A stretch of DNA of 64,000 bases from Tetradesmus obliquus (taxonomy: Eukaryota > Chlorophyta > Chlorophyceae > Sphaeropleales > Scenedesmaceae): the NCBI GenBank assembly GCA_030272155.1, contig CP126199.1:1860001-1924000 (forward strand), written 5' to 3'. Below, piece by piece: positions 22,657 through 34,376 of the stretch (positions are counted from its first letter, which is position 1; each line of letters starts with the position of its first letter). Under the pieces are notes generated by a model. That model ran no database searches. It was not told the DNA's origin and worked only from the letters and a program-made list of their open reading frames with translations. The position numbers and the translations under genes were made by a program.

Positions 22657-25600
22657 CCGGGGGCCGGAGGAGGTGAAATCAATCTTAATCGGGTGCTGTG
22701 AGTGTCATGGTGACCATACCTCACTATGGCGCCGGCTGCCTTGAATACGGATTGACAAATGACTGTCAAGTGCAGCTGTACGATAGCGTGTTAGAGCAGC
22801 AGCTTGCAGCAAGGAGCTGCTCTTGGCTGCGGTGGTGGTGGTGGTGGTGGGCGTTGATGGCCAGTTCGGGTGTGCTGCGGCTGAATGATTGCACGCAGTG
22901 CCGTGCTGTTCGTGATGGTAAGGATTCTAGTCGTGCTGAAGCAGCATCTTGGCTGGCTAAGGGGCTGTTTGGGATGGGGAGATTGCTTGGTTGTTTGTGT
23001 TCTAGGGCACCTGGTGTGCTTCAGCTGGATTGGTGACCGTGTCTGTTCGGATCAGCAGCCGCTGTGACAAGCACAGTATGTGCTTCACTTCATCACTTTT
23101 TGGTATGGTCAACTGGTCAACAATAATGGTGTGTGTGCTGGCTGTGGTGGAGCGGAGCAGGCTAGCACGTGTGTGCGCCTTTGTACGCTTTTGGGCAAAG
23201 GTATCTGTGGTGTTTGTGGTGCTGCATGCAGCACCTGGAGGTCTTATAGGTATGTGCAGGGCCCACGTTTGGCAGCAGTGACTCGTGCTCTGCAGGGTGT
23301 GATGCGGGCAGCATGCACAGCATATGCAGCAGTCATGACCGGGGCAGCTGACGTTGTGGGTGGGCGGCTGACAGTTGGTATGTGACTTGCTTGCAGGACT
23401 GCTTGCAGGACTGCTTGCAGGACCGCTTGCAGGACTGCTCCTGAGCACAAGGCACAAGCCGGGCCAGCAGTGGCAAACTAGCAGGGCGACGTAACCTGGC
23501 AAGCACGTATTTAGTGCTGCTGCAGGTGCTGGCACAGGTTGCGTTGATTGGCTGTTGCTGACTCGTCAGCAGTTCTTGATGCAGCTGCTGCTGAGGATGT
23601 TGCTGGTCAACAAACTGTGGGGCTGCTTCTGCTACACCTTCTTCTATTCTTCTACACATCATTGTATGCTACACCTGGTTCTGGCAATGCAGGAGCTGCG
23701 CTGTAATGCTGACATTGGTCAGCAGTGTGTGCCTCCTCAAATAATTTCGATTGCAGTGTGTTCATCTATATATTATCGATTATCCAGTATGGAAGACATT
23801 TGGATACTGGCAGGAGTTGTAAGTTGTGGCAGCCTGTCTGGCGTCTGCTGCTAACAGTTGAGGCAGCAGAGTGATGATGTGCTGGCGTGTACTGTGCCCT
23901 GCTCAGCAGAAGTCTTGATTTAATCATCATCACCTTGAAGTCATGCTGCTGCAGTTTTTGTGAGGGTGGTTGAGCCCACAAGTATTTCACACACGGCAGT
24001 TACTGTGCAGCATGTACGGTACAGAGCTGCTGCTATGTTCTCACGTCATTGGCAAGCAGAGACTGTTGCACCATCTGGATTGACACAAACACATGCAGGG
24101 AAAGGGCCCGTATATTTGCAGCATCGTTCCCGTGTCATGCTGACACGGGGTTGCGCAAACAGGAGTGATAGCACATGTGCTGGTGTCATGCACCTACTCA
24201 CCTTGCGTCCACAGGCCGGCAGCATTTCATCTCAGAAGAAAAGAAGTTCTTTTCTGTGACGAGCTGTGACTGAAGCTGGCGCCATGAAGTTGTGGGCTTG
24301 AGCTGCTGTTACATTACATTACATTACATTACATTACATTACATTACATGCTCCACTCAACGAGGAGTGGGAACCCCAGTCAGGAGCCAACGAGAGGCTA
24401 ATAGGGGGAGTTACATGTTGAGGGGTACATTTGGCTGTTGCTGAGTTGAGTGAGAGTCAGCTTTGGATGGGACGTTGCAGTTGTGCTTTGTGTGGTTCAG
24501 TTGCGCACAGCTGTAGTCTTGTCACAACTGGGTTGGCGCTCACTGCACCCATGCATGCCGCCACGGTACCGCCACGGTACCAGGGGTTTTGGTTGTGACT
24601 GCCGTGACATTCTATATGTTGATTTCGAAGGTGTTTGCAGCACTTGCAGGAGTGTGCGTTGTAATAGTCCAGCTGTGCTACACTGATTAGTCGGCATTGC
24701 TGCATGGGCTGCTTTGACGGAGCATGCTGCAGGCTCTTTTCGAGCAATTTGCTGTGTGCTGATTGGTTGGTGCATGTATCATGTGTGTTATCATCTTCGT
24801 TGTGCCAATAGCATAGCTGTTGTGACCATTGCACGGCACAGCAGCAGGTGCGTGGTGTGTGCGGCGGTGGCTGTGGTTAAGGCTTGTGCGTAGAGGTGTG
24901 CTGACAGGCTTCATCCGGGTGTGTTCAAGCATGTGGGGCTGATGTGTAGCAGTCGTGCAGCATGTTATCATTGAGCACATGCCGTGTTGGAAGCTGATAT
25001 CCGTGCTAGCTTCAGATCTGTTTCACCCTGGTTGAGTTGCGATTAAATTGCCGCTTTGACGCATCTGTTGTTGTATGGCCACCACTGCACTTGGCTACCG
25101 CTGGTTAGTTTCAAACCATACCAAAGGAAGTTAGTTTGGTTGGATCGCCATTGATGGTTATTCTTGGTGCACTGAAGGTGTGTGCATCCCGTAAGGAGAC
25201 GTTTGTTTATCATGCACCAGGTGCATGGTCAAGTCGGCTGGGTCAACTGCTGCAGTGGGCTGCCTACTAGTACTAGGCTAGCTAGTAGCTGCAACGGCAG
25301 TGGCGGACCATTTGCTGAAGAGTCAGGAGCATGCCGAATACCTGTGATAGCAGGCTTGTACTGCTGTGAAGTAACATGTGCGTTCACTTCTGTAACAAGC
25401 ACACAGCATGATGTATGACATGTCACATACCAGTACTACTGGTAGTCCTGATTCAGCACGCTGGAGCTATCATCCCTCTGGAATAGGGACAATCATGTTA
25501 CCCATCAAGCCATAGCATCAACGCTGCAGCTATGACACTCTCAACCCAGAGAAGGGCGTGATGGCCCTGAAAGAGCTGCAATGCACCGCCATCGTGTTAC

Positions 25601-25832
25601 CATATAGGGCGGTTGAGCAACATCGCCAGTGGCGCTGCGCATGACATGTACAAATATGCAGTCCTGTTTGCATGACCCCAGACGTAATCCAAATGCCTAT
25701 ATATGTATGCAACATTGGAGGGTCTTTGCGCCACCGCCAACAGCGCGTCCTTCTATCAGGCGTTGACTTGCTGCAATGGAGGGGTAGCTCCTGCCACCCT
25801 GCTACCCTTTTGCTACAACCAGCAGCAAGCCC
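22657..25832. other. Long region without a supported gene
   Basis: Many short ORFs overlap here without family features. A Cys-rich plus-strand ORF at 23080-23385 (VCAGCGG; ICGVCGAACS) resembles a zinc-knuckle fragment, possibly of a decayed transposon, but cannot be assigned. A short tandem repeat of GACTGCTTGCAG-like units lies at 23388-23440. A LINE 3' end is at 24311-24412. Confidence 0.4.
24311..24412 (-). mobile_element. LINE 3'-end fragment with (TGTAA)n tail
   Basis: On the minus strand the element ends in CACTCCTCGTTGAGTGGAGC followed by eight TGTAA pentamers. The about 65 bases before the tail match the 3' end of the larger LINE at 40070-41215 almost exactly (one or two differences seen). 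No coding remnant is found beyond 24412, so this is a very short 5'-truncated copy. Confidence 0.8.
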
Positions 25833-28800
25833 TCAGCCAACATCACCTACTGCTGCTGCTGCTGCTGCTACATCAACATCCATGCCCTCGACTGCCTCGC
25901 CTGCTGCCCCAACATCACCCTCTGCAGCAGCAGCCACCCAAGTAGCCTCACACCTCCACAGTCGCAAGCTGTTGCACAGGCCCCCAGGCTGCCAGCTGGC
26001 CATGGCCAGGCCAGCTACATCACCATCATTCTTCGCACTTTGCTGCTGCTGCTGCTGCTGCTGTGTTTTGCCGGCTGCATCGTCCTCAGCTTCCCAGCCA
26101 TCTGCTGGCAGCAGCGCAAAGCGCCTGTGGCCTGAGGCAGTGGCCAGCAGCCCCAGGCAGGGGCTGAAGTCAACGCCGTTGACCGTGTCTGCTGCTGCCT
26201 GGAAGCTTGCTACCTGCCGGCCATCACACAGGTCAAACACCTGCAAGCAGCGCGGCAATGGACACCAGGCAGCTGTTGATTGGCGTATTTCTTTGCAGCG
26301 CCTTGGCAGCAGCACTGCATCACCAGTGGATGAGGTTGGGACACTTGTTTGCAGCGACCTTGATGGTTGTTGTTGGATATGTGTGTGTTGCTTTGCTGCG
26401 GCTGGCTTGCGCTGCAAGCTGGCTGACTCGCACTATGCAAACGGCTATTAGAGGGCGATCTCCCACACAACCGGCGACAGGCACCAGAACCACCCTGCCC
26501 CTCTTTCCCAATATACTGCTGCCCCGTCCACGCGACACCTGGCACACCAACCACCCTAAACCTGAAACACACGCACCCGCACAGCGCCGTTGCAGCCGCC
26601 GGTCGCCAGGTGCCTGCCGCAGGGCTCAATGCTGAACCCTATGCGCTGGTTAGTGCTGCTGGTGCAGCGGGTCATGCTGTACAGCACCTGCCCAGTGGCG
26701 CGGATGTCCCAGCAGTGTATTTGGTCATCCTGCCGCGCGCCTGTGTATAGGAAGTTGCCATCAGGAGAGAAGGATACCTGCGGGGGCGAAGAACAGAAGG
26801 TATGCGGCAGCAGAGGCAGGTGTAGGCAGCAGCACAGCAGCAGTTGTTAGTACTGTTGAGAGGCACAGCCGTCGGCATACATGATCTGGTTGCGGGCTTG
26901 ATGGTGGTGCGTGCCAACACTTGTACGAGCTGCCACTCCATAAACAACCAGCATCACGGAGCAGCAAGCTGCCACTTCCAGATATACGCCACCATGCATT
27001 ACCAAGCAGGTGATGCAGCCGCCAAAACAGCTGCAGCTTACCTGTGTGACGCCTCCTTTGTGCCCCTCCAGCAGCAGCAGCTGCTCGTATGTGCGGCCGT
27101 CAAACAGGCCGATGCAGCGGCTGTAGCTGCCGGCAGCCAACAGGTCGTTGCTCACGGGGCTGAAGCACAGGCAGCTGATGATACCTGCGGCGCAGGAAGA
27201 CAGGTGATTGAGCTGTAACCCTAGCTGTTACAAGTGACAATACCAAAAACCTCAGCCAGGAGGTCGTTGCTCACGGGGCTGAAGCACAGGCAGCTGATGA
27301 TGCCTGCGGCCCAGGAGAACAGGTAATTGAGCAGCAACCCTAGCTGTTGCAAGAGACAAAACGCAAGACCTCAGCCAGCAGGTCGTTGCTCACAGGGCTG
27401 AAGCACAGGCAGCTGATGATGCCTGCGTGGCGCAGGAGAACAGGCGATTGAGCTGTGACTCAAGCTGTCGCAACAGACAGAACCCAGAACCTCAGCCAGG
27501 AGGTCGTTGCTCACAGGGCTGAAGCACAGGCAGCTGATGATGCCTGCGCGGCGCAGGAGAACAGGTGATTGAGCTGCAACCCGAGCTGTTGCAAGAGACT
27601 AGACGCAGAACTTCAGCCAGCAGGTCGTTGCTCACAGGGCTGAAGCACAGGCAGCTGATGATGCCTGCGCGGCGCAGGAGAACAGGTGATTGAGCTGCAA
27701 CCCGAGCTGTTGCAAGAGATTAAACGCAGAACTTCAGCCAGCAGGTCGTTGCTCACAGGGCTGAAGCACAGGCAGCTGATGATGCCTGCGCGGCGCAGCA
27801 AAGTACATGGCAAAATTGAGATATATATTGCAGCTGCCGAATTGATAGGCAGCAGCACACAGCACACCGCACACACCTGAATCAGGCATAGGGTTTGGGA
27901 TGCAAATCCTACACTGCTATGTATGACACAGATGCAGCGATTCTCAGAGGCAGCAACGTCGCTGATAGAGCAGTTGATGGCAGCTACTCCATCAGACCCC
28001 TACATCAGATCCACGCACACACAGCAGGCATCTTTTGGCGTGCAGCTCCTCAACCTCACATGAGCCCAGAGGCGGCAACAAAGCCAAAAGGGTGCATGAA
28101 CACACTAATCATACCACGCCTGCTGTAACCCACCTGCCATGCTGCCCTCCTGGCGCTTCCTATACGTAGCAATCTTGCGGCACTCGCGCCCCGGCCTGGA
28201 CACGTCAAACACCCTTAGGGCTTTGTTATACCCTGCCAGCAGCTTTGAGCCGTCAGGGCTGAAAGTAACGCTGGCTGCTGCTGTTATTTCATCAGCATCA
28301 TCATATGCCCTGTAGCTGGCTCTCAACTGGCCGCTGCAGGCGTCCCACAGCTTGATGGGCTGGCCCTGCAAGCGGTGCAGTGCAGCAATTTGTTATGCAT
28401 GGGCTTAAACATCGAACACTGCTTTGGTTTGACTTTGTGCAATGGTTTTGGTCCAAGCATAACCCAGTGGTTTGAGGGGTGCTGTTTGTGCAAGATACCA
28501 AGCAGCAGCACGCAGCAATGCACTGAAGTTGACAGCAGCTGCTGGTAACACTATTGCTGGCCGTAGTTCTGCTGGCGCCTGCCCACAAAACAGCATGGCA
28601 CAGATTTGCTGGAAACAACAGGAGCGCGTGTACATGTCTTACCCAGGCTTCCGCTGCTCAGCATGACAGCTGAATAAATAACAGCAACCGCTCACCCTGC
28701 TAGTGCTTGCGAAGCAGCATGACACAGGGTCTGCCGTGGACATGCCAGGGAACCAGGCATAGTCATACACAGTCTCCCCAGCATGTACTTGCAGCCCTGA

Positions 28801-29542
28801 GTACCAAGGCGTGCCCTCTGCTGCTGCTGCTGCTGCTGCTGCTGTTCCTGCTGCTGCAGGGTTGACGCTGCCTGCAGCTGCCTGCTGTTCTGCTGCTGCA
28901 CCTCCAGCATCTGGTGCTGGTTGGTGGTGCAGTGCATCTTGAGGTAAGTCAAAGACCCGCAGCCTGCAGGAAAACGAAGTTTAACATGTGACAGGCCTAA
29001 TGACAGAATGGGCCGGCACGGGGCTGAGGTACGCCTGGCAACAGTGTGCATCTAACACATACAGGCTATGCCATCTTGACAGCCAGTGCGGTAGTTGTGG
29101 AATTGCACCTGCGGTTTGACTATTCAGCTGTCGCACAATTGTTGTTCAGGCACGCCTGCAAGCTGCCCAGCGCCATTCATGTGCAGGCAGGCAGCCCTGA
29201 AACGCAATTCTGCAGCCCTGTTGCCGGGTGTTGCCGCCTGCAGCCACTCACCAGTTGTCATCGGTGACTGTGAGACAGCAGGAGCCGTCTGGCGACCACT
29301 TCACACCTTTGAGGAAGTTTGAGTTGGGAGCAGCAGCAGTGCTGCTGCTGCCTGGCAAGTGATTAATAGATGACGACAACAGCGCAGCATATTGTCAGAA
29401 ACCAACGGTATTAGCCATTCAGTATATTGTTATCGCAGCACTTACTTGCAAACTCCTCCCACGCGCAGTAAATCGGCACCGCACCGCTGTCGAAGGAGCA
29501 CACGTAGAAACCCTGGGGACTAGCATCTACAGCATCGCCCAT
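25833..29542 (-). CDS. WRAP53: WRAP53/TCAB1 (WDR79) homologue, telomerase Cajal-body WD40 protein
   Basis: Seven exons (29446-29542, 29252-29351, 28696-28963, 28134-28365, 27042-27184, 26577-26777, 25833-26240) give about 482 residues. The order of family blocks matches TCAB1: NFLKGVKWSPDGSCCLTVTD, GETVYDYAWFPGM, GQPIKLWDACSGQLRASYRA, YDDADEITAAASVTFSPDGS, VFDVSRPGREC, GIISCLCFSPVSNDLLA, LLLLEGHKGGVTQVSFSPDG, STNQRIGFSIEP and VNGVDFSPCLGLLATASGHR. In animals WRAP53 binds the CAB box of scaRNAs and telomerase RNA and directs them to Cajal bodies; a similar nuclear RNP role is inferred here. The N-terminus before the propeller is short. The C-terminal end is Ala/Asp-rich. Exon 5 is preceded by five partial copies of itself. 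Confidence 0.88.
27185..27800 (-). repeat. Five partial copies of WRAP53 exon 5 in intron 4
   Basis: The exon start (GIISCLCFSPVSNDLLA) with its CGCAG acceptor is repeated at 119, 119, 121, 121 and 121-base spacing; matching points are 27143 (real exon), 27262, 27381, 27502, 27623 and 27744. After DLLA each copy passes into about 70 bases of intron sequence. Only the copy nearest the complete exon continues as AAGSYSRCIGLF. Copies differ by a few bases each. Confidence 0.9.
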
Positions 29543-30081
29543 TACAAAGCAGAATCCACTGTTTGTTTGTTCTAGCAACCTCTACTCGATCTGTACAATC
29601 ATACTGCTACTGCTGCCACTGCTGGAGTCAGACGCTGCACTTCAAGTGGCCCAAGTCAACACTGCAAAGGCGTATGGCAATACAAGAGACTCCAACAGAT
29701 GTTACACGTATAAAGGTCCTCGCTTGAAATGATGCTGGCCATGCTGGTGACGCTGGGCCCAACAAAACCATGGCTGCAACCCTAGCAGTTACATGTCTAA
29801 CACCCAGAACCCCACTGTGGCACGATACCCCTGCCATGATCACGCCACCCACACCTCAAGATCACTGATACTAGGCCTTTGTATTTGTCATACCATTCTA
29901 CCCAACCAGCTCTTAATAGCTGCTCCACCCAGGAGGAGATAGAGACAGCTGTGTGCTCAGCGGACGGTGTTGCTGCTGACCAAACATATCTTCTTGCGTG
30001 ACAATGTACCCATCACCAACAGCCTGGCAGCTGCGCACAGCTGTAACAAGCTGCAGTTGCGCATAAAAAGCCTGACAGCTG
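29543..30081 (-). other. Intergenic region between apyrase and WRAP53 genes
   Basis: About 540 bases between two minus-strand genes. It should contain the 3' UTR of the apyrase gene and the promoter of the WRAP53 gene. No ORF is supported. Confidence 0.45.
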
Positions 30082-33000
30082 TCATGACGACAGGTCGTTG
30101 ATGGCAGCTCCCAGTGGCCAGGCTGCCTCAATTGTCTGCCCGTTGTACTTGACCTGCAGCAGCAAGCAGCAAGCAGCAAGCAAAGCCGGACAGTGCAGCT
30201 GAGATTGCATGCTAGATAGACAGCGGCAGCAGTCACAATCCGCATGTTGGTCTGGCTATGTCGTATCCAGCCGCAGGGCTGGAAATGTGCAGAGTTACTC
30301 CGGCAGACATAGTTGGGCAGCTGCTCCGCTGGTGCACGTCATCAGCGCACGGAATGGAATGCGGCACATATCTGCAGTAACCCAGCCGTCAAACCAATCA
30401 AACGACATGCACACCCAAACGCATGCTCTCAGCTGCCGTCTGCACATGCAGCACATCAGCCTCCATCCACTCACCGCATCACACTCAAACCCACCTGCTT
30501 CACCAGCGTCACAGACGCTGTCTCTGCCAGGTCAAAGCCTTGGGTGAGCACCGTGTGGCAGAAGGACAGGTCCAGGCAGAAGTAAGGCGCATTTGCTGCC
30601 AGCAGGTCGCTGTAGGATTTGGTCAGCTCCGGCACTGCTTTGCCACACACGGCAGCAGCGCGCTTTGCGAAATCCTGCAAGCAAGCAAGGCAGCAAGCAG
30701 TGGTCAACAGGGTAGCACGAATTGCGTACTTTGGCAAACGAAAGTCATGCTGAAACGCAGTTGAAATGCATTTGAGACGTAACAAATGCGGTTCAAAATG
30801 TTTGCGCTACACATGCACCACAGCAGGTAACAGTTACATGCTTTCATAGATGTGGGTGCGCAGCTCACCGCTTGGCTATTCTTCCACTGGACGACATTCT
30901 TGACACAGAAGATGCAGAAAACAGGCAACGAGTTACAAAAACAAAAAAACCTTCAGTCATAACAGCCCCTAGCTCACCCCTGGGCTGGTCTTCCACACGA
31001 TGGCCGCCTTGTCCGCAATGATGCCGCACACATGCACCCTGTTTTCAAAGCCAACTAGCAGTTGACATAACAGCCTGTGTGCTCACCCCTGGGCTGGTCT
31101 TCCACTCGATGGCCGCTTTGTCCGCGATGATGCTGCTCTCGCTGGCCCTGTCCCAGAAGTAGCTGGACACGTAGTACACGCGCGCCATGGTGGCCGGCTT
31201 GCCGCGCCACGCGCCGCTGAAGGAGCACGCGTCCTGCAAGAACAATATTGATCGGTGGTGCGAAAAGGTTAGTGGGTGAGCATGTGCTTGATGCGCATGG
31301 TCACACATGAACGTGCCGCGCCATGCGGCCCTGAAGGAGCACGCGTCCTGCAAGCAGATTGTTGATGGGTGATGCGAACAAGTCAGCGGGTGAGCATGTG
31401 CTTGATGCGCATGGTCACACATGAACGTGCCGCGCCACGCGCCGCTGAAGGAGCACGCGTCCTGCAAGCAGATTGCGCAGGTGAGGAGAGCATGAGGTGA
31501 GACGCAAAGGCGCGTGCACAAGGAGCGGCGCACGGGTGTGCCGCGCCACGCGCCCCTGAAGGAGCACGCGTCCTGCAAGCAGATTGCGCAGGTGAAGACA
31601 GCATGAGGTGAGACGCAAAGGCGCGTGCACAAGGAGCGGCGCACTGGTGTGCCGCGCCACGCACCGCTGGAGGCGCACGCGTCTTGCATGCACATTGTAT
31701 GCAAGGAAGTTGAGCATGCGCTGCAACAAGGCCGCATGCGCAAGGCAAACTGCTGCTGCAAGCCTCCTGCTGGCCACCTTTGTCACAAGGTGCGCTCATG
31801 CACCTTAAACAAGCAAACAGCTGCAAGTTCTCTAGTGGACAGCCCACCTTGGGCTGGCCGCAATCCTTGTCATGATCAAGCGCCTTGAGCGCCATCGCTG
31901 CGCAGCGCTTGAAGTCCCCAGCTTCAATCGTCTCCCCAATGCTGTACTCCTTGCCTGCGTAGCTGTACTTCAGGCTGCTGCCTTTAGCAAAGCAGGGGTG
32001 GCTGGGGTCATCGCGGCCTGCCTCAATCACTTTTGCGCGCGCAGCCATAAGGCCATAGCCCAGGTAGCTGCAAGTGCGCAATCAAAAGGGGGACGGAATG
32101 CATGTCAGCGAGCGCATGCACGTGCATGTGTATGTGCATGTTGCACGGAGCGTACGTGGTGACAGTTGCAATAGGTTTTCTGAAAATATTCCTTCAGCCC
32201 ATGCTCAGGTTCGCTGAACTGCTGTTTCTTATGCTGCAGCAAACCAACCCGCTACCCGCAGTTTGACTACAGGGCACTCCTCATTTAGCTTCAGTGTGTT
32301 TGCACGCCTCATCAACACCCCTCCCACCTGTGCACATACACGTCGTACGTCACACCACCAGCCTTGAGCTGCGTGATGTATCCTGCAGGAGCAGCAGTCG
32401 CCTCTGTAGACGGCAGCGCAAACGCCTCCTGCACAGAGCCCCCTCCCAAGTCAATGGCTGCCACTGTGCCTGTAGGCCCGCTCCCTAGCCGGCCTAGCAG
32501 GTAGTTCAGGGTCAGCCATGCAAAGGCCCCTTCGTGTGCGCCATCCATGACCTCTACTGCATCTGTTTTTAGCTTGAAGGGGTAGGTGGCGAGGAACTTG
32601 CGCACTGCTGCTAGGATGTCGTCTGCTTTGCTGCCTGGCAGCAGGCGCAGGCCTGCGGTGGCCTTCAAAGACAGGCCGGTGGATGCCTGCAGAGCAGCAG
32701 CCGGCCGAGCAGGAACAAAATTCAAGAAGATGTTGACCTGATGTGGTGATTGGCAGGTGTGCAGCAGCAGTTGCAGCTGGCGTAGCAGCCTGTGCAAGCA
32801 TCTGCAAGCGCAAGCATACATTGAAGATGGCATCAGCATCAGACTACTTATAGGATGTGTAAGAGAGTAAGAGATGAGCCACACTACCAGAATCATCATC
32901 ATGCACACGTTCTTCACTGGTTGGCCCAGCTGGGCGGCGCCTCTGCTCCCGCTGCTGCTGCCTAGCCCAGCGGTTTCTCAGCCTTTTTCTGCTTTTAGTG

Positions 33001-33959
33001 TCACTTGCGCATGCGCTGCTGCATACATGGCAGAAGCTGCGCTGCTGCATGCCCAGCGCCCTCATCTGCTATAGCAGTTGCAACACGCAGCGCCCCACCC
33101 GCAACGCACCTGCTGTGCAGCAGGCACCGCCTTCATTGCCTCTTCTAGCAGCGGCTTCAAGCTGTCTGCTGCTTTCTGGGGCTCGTCAGGGAAAGCAGAC
33201 AGCCCTGGCTTGAGCTGATGGAAGCCATCACTGATCAGGTTCAGTGAGCTGCCTTTCTGCTCAAACTTGAATATGTGTATGCGGCTGCCAGTGCTGCCTG
33301 CGTCTAGTACTATGTTGTATAGGTACGCGCCGCCGCCAGCTGCTGCTGCTGGTTGCTGCTGGTGGTGTAGCTGCCCGATGGTCATTGCTTTCAAGTCCCG
33401 CACAGGCTTGCTTGCTGGGAAGAAGAAGAAGATCATTGCCATGATGACCAGCAGCTGCAGCAGCATCAGCAGGCGAGGAAAGAAGCACAACAGCAGCTGT
33501 GAGGAGAGGCCACGAGATGGCCTGCTGCTGCTGACCAGCGGTCGACCAGTCCTGCAAGCAAAGGCTGCCTACATCAACTGCTTTGCCAACCGCCAAGTTG
33601 CTGCTGCTGGGCCCGTGCAGGGTTGCTGGGTTTTGCATGTTAGAGACGCTGCTCAGATGCTGCAAAAGCTCCTGAACTTGTGATCTGCTGCTCACTGGTA
33701 TGGATGTAACCAGCAGTACTCCGCGGTTCCTGCAGGCGGCAGCAGTAGCAGCACATGTGACTTGACTCCAGGCCAGCCATAGCAGCCATGCTGATGTCTT
33801 ATGTAGGTTAAAAAAATACCTCCATATCTTATCAGATACGTTCTCATGTCGCCGGATTATCATCTTGTGACCAGCCTTGGGGGCAAACTTCAGAATAGGG
33901 CTGGGTGAGCCAATACTGGCTAGGGGCATTGTTTCGGGCTCACTATTGCGATGCAACAT
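30082..33959 (-). CDS. Apyrase, GDA1/CD39 family, N-terminally membrane-anchored
   Basis: Eight exons (33820-33959, 33696-33729, 33110-33496, 32328-32686, 31848-32067, 31087-31233, 30495-30674, 30082-30153) give about 512 residues. Apyrase conserved regions: IVLDAGSTGSRIHIFKFEQ (ACR1), LKATAGLRLLPG (ACR2), EGAFAWLTLNYLLGRLG (ACR3), AIDLGGGSVQEAFALP (ACR4) and LVKQ/VKYNGQTIEAAWPLGAAI near the end. Before ACR1 a hydrophobic stretch (GVLLVTSIPLLLCFFPRLLM, then LLQLLVIMAMIFFFF) follows a basic IIRRHENVSDKIWR head, indicating an N-terminal membrane anchor as in Golgi or ecto-apyrases. The enzyme hydrolyses NTP and NDP to NMP and phosphate. The 34-nt second exon is needed to keep frame. The start could be ATG at 33959 or 33929. 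Intron 5 and intron 6 carry exon 6 junction copies. Confidence 0.88.
30868..31027 (-). repeat. Two copies of apyrase exon 6 3' end with donor
   Basis: At 30970-31025 the last ~50 bases of exon 6 plus donor are repeated (IIADKAAIVWKTSPG then GTGAGC). A more diverged copy lies at 30869-30905 (VVQWKNSQA then GTGAGC). Both are in the intron just after exon 6. Confidence 0.75.
31307..31695 (-). repeat. Four copies of apyrase exon 6 5' end with acceptor
   Basis: The exon start (DACSFSGAWRG) with CTTGCAG acceptor recurs at 114, 114, 111 and 111-base spacing upstream of the real exon at 31233. Copies read DACSFRAAWRGT, DACSFSGAWRGT, DACSFRGAWRGT and DACASSGAWRGT, then pass into intron sequence. Confidence 0.85.
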
Positions 33960-34376
33960 TACAAGTGCTACTGCTGTTGCCGCTGCTGCTGCATCAGGCG
34001 TCAACCACTGCAGAACCGTTCAAGCTGACCGAAGCCAGGCAGCCCCACCAATCAGTGCAGGCTGGAGACAACATAGCACGCCATAAAAATAGCAGTGGAA
34101 TCACGATTACTTGTCAGGGTGTTCACCAAGTGGTGGTTACATTCGGAGCACGAGGTCCAGGGCTTGGGTGTCGAGCTCGTGCCTCGCGCTGCGCTGTTGC
34201 AGCCGTGCATACGGCTAGCTGTATCATGGACTGCGATATACAGATCGGCGTGTTGTTCGACCTACTGTGTTTCGCTGTCTGACGTCCTCATTCCACACTT
34301 GCACCTCACTCTGCCAGGTTTCGCAGTGCTTGTCCAGTCAGATCTGCATACATTAGCAATAAAGGCATCCAGCACA
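33960..34376. promoter_or_regulatory. Divergent promoter region, apyrase and small Pro-rich gene
   Basis: About 417 bases separate two oppositely directed predicted starts. No specific motif is assigned. Confidence 0.4.

Noticed and set aside
23080..23385. Zinc-knuckle protein (VCAGCGG; ICGVCGAACS)
   Set aside because: The Cys spacing does not fit CCHC knuckles, the frame is isolated, and no other transposon features flank it.
24540..24580. Possible RNA hairpin or regulatory palindrome (CCGCCACGGTACCGCCACGG)
   Set aside because: It is a short direct repeat with a GGTACC palindrome only; no gene context supports a function.
27143..27800. CRISPR-like or satellite array
   Set aside because: The regular 119-121 bp repeats contain the start of WRAP53 exon 5 with its acceptor, and the spacers are also repeated; it is an exon-intron duplication in a eukaryotic gene.
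33261..34004. Single long ORF as the apyrase N-terminus
   Set aside because: In its later part it reads a frame different from the ACR1 block. Two short introns (33697 to 33495 region and 33819 to 33730) give the ACR1 frame and a proper membrane anchor.
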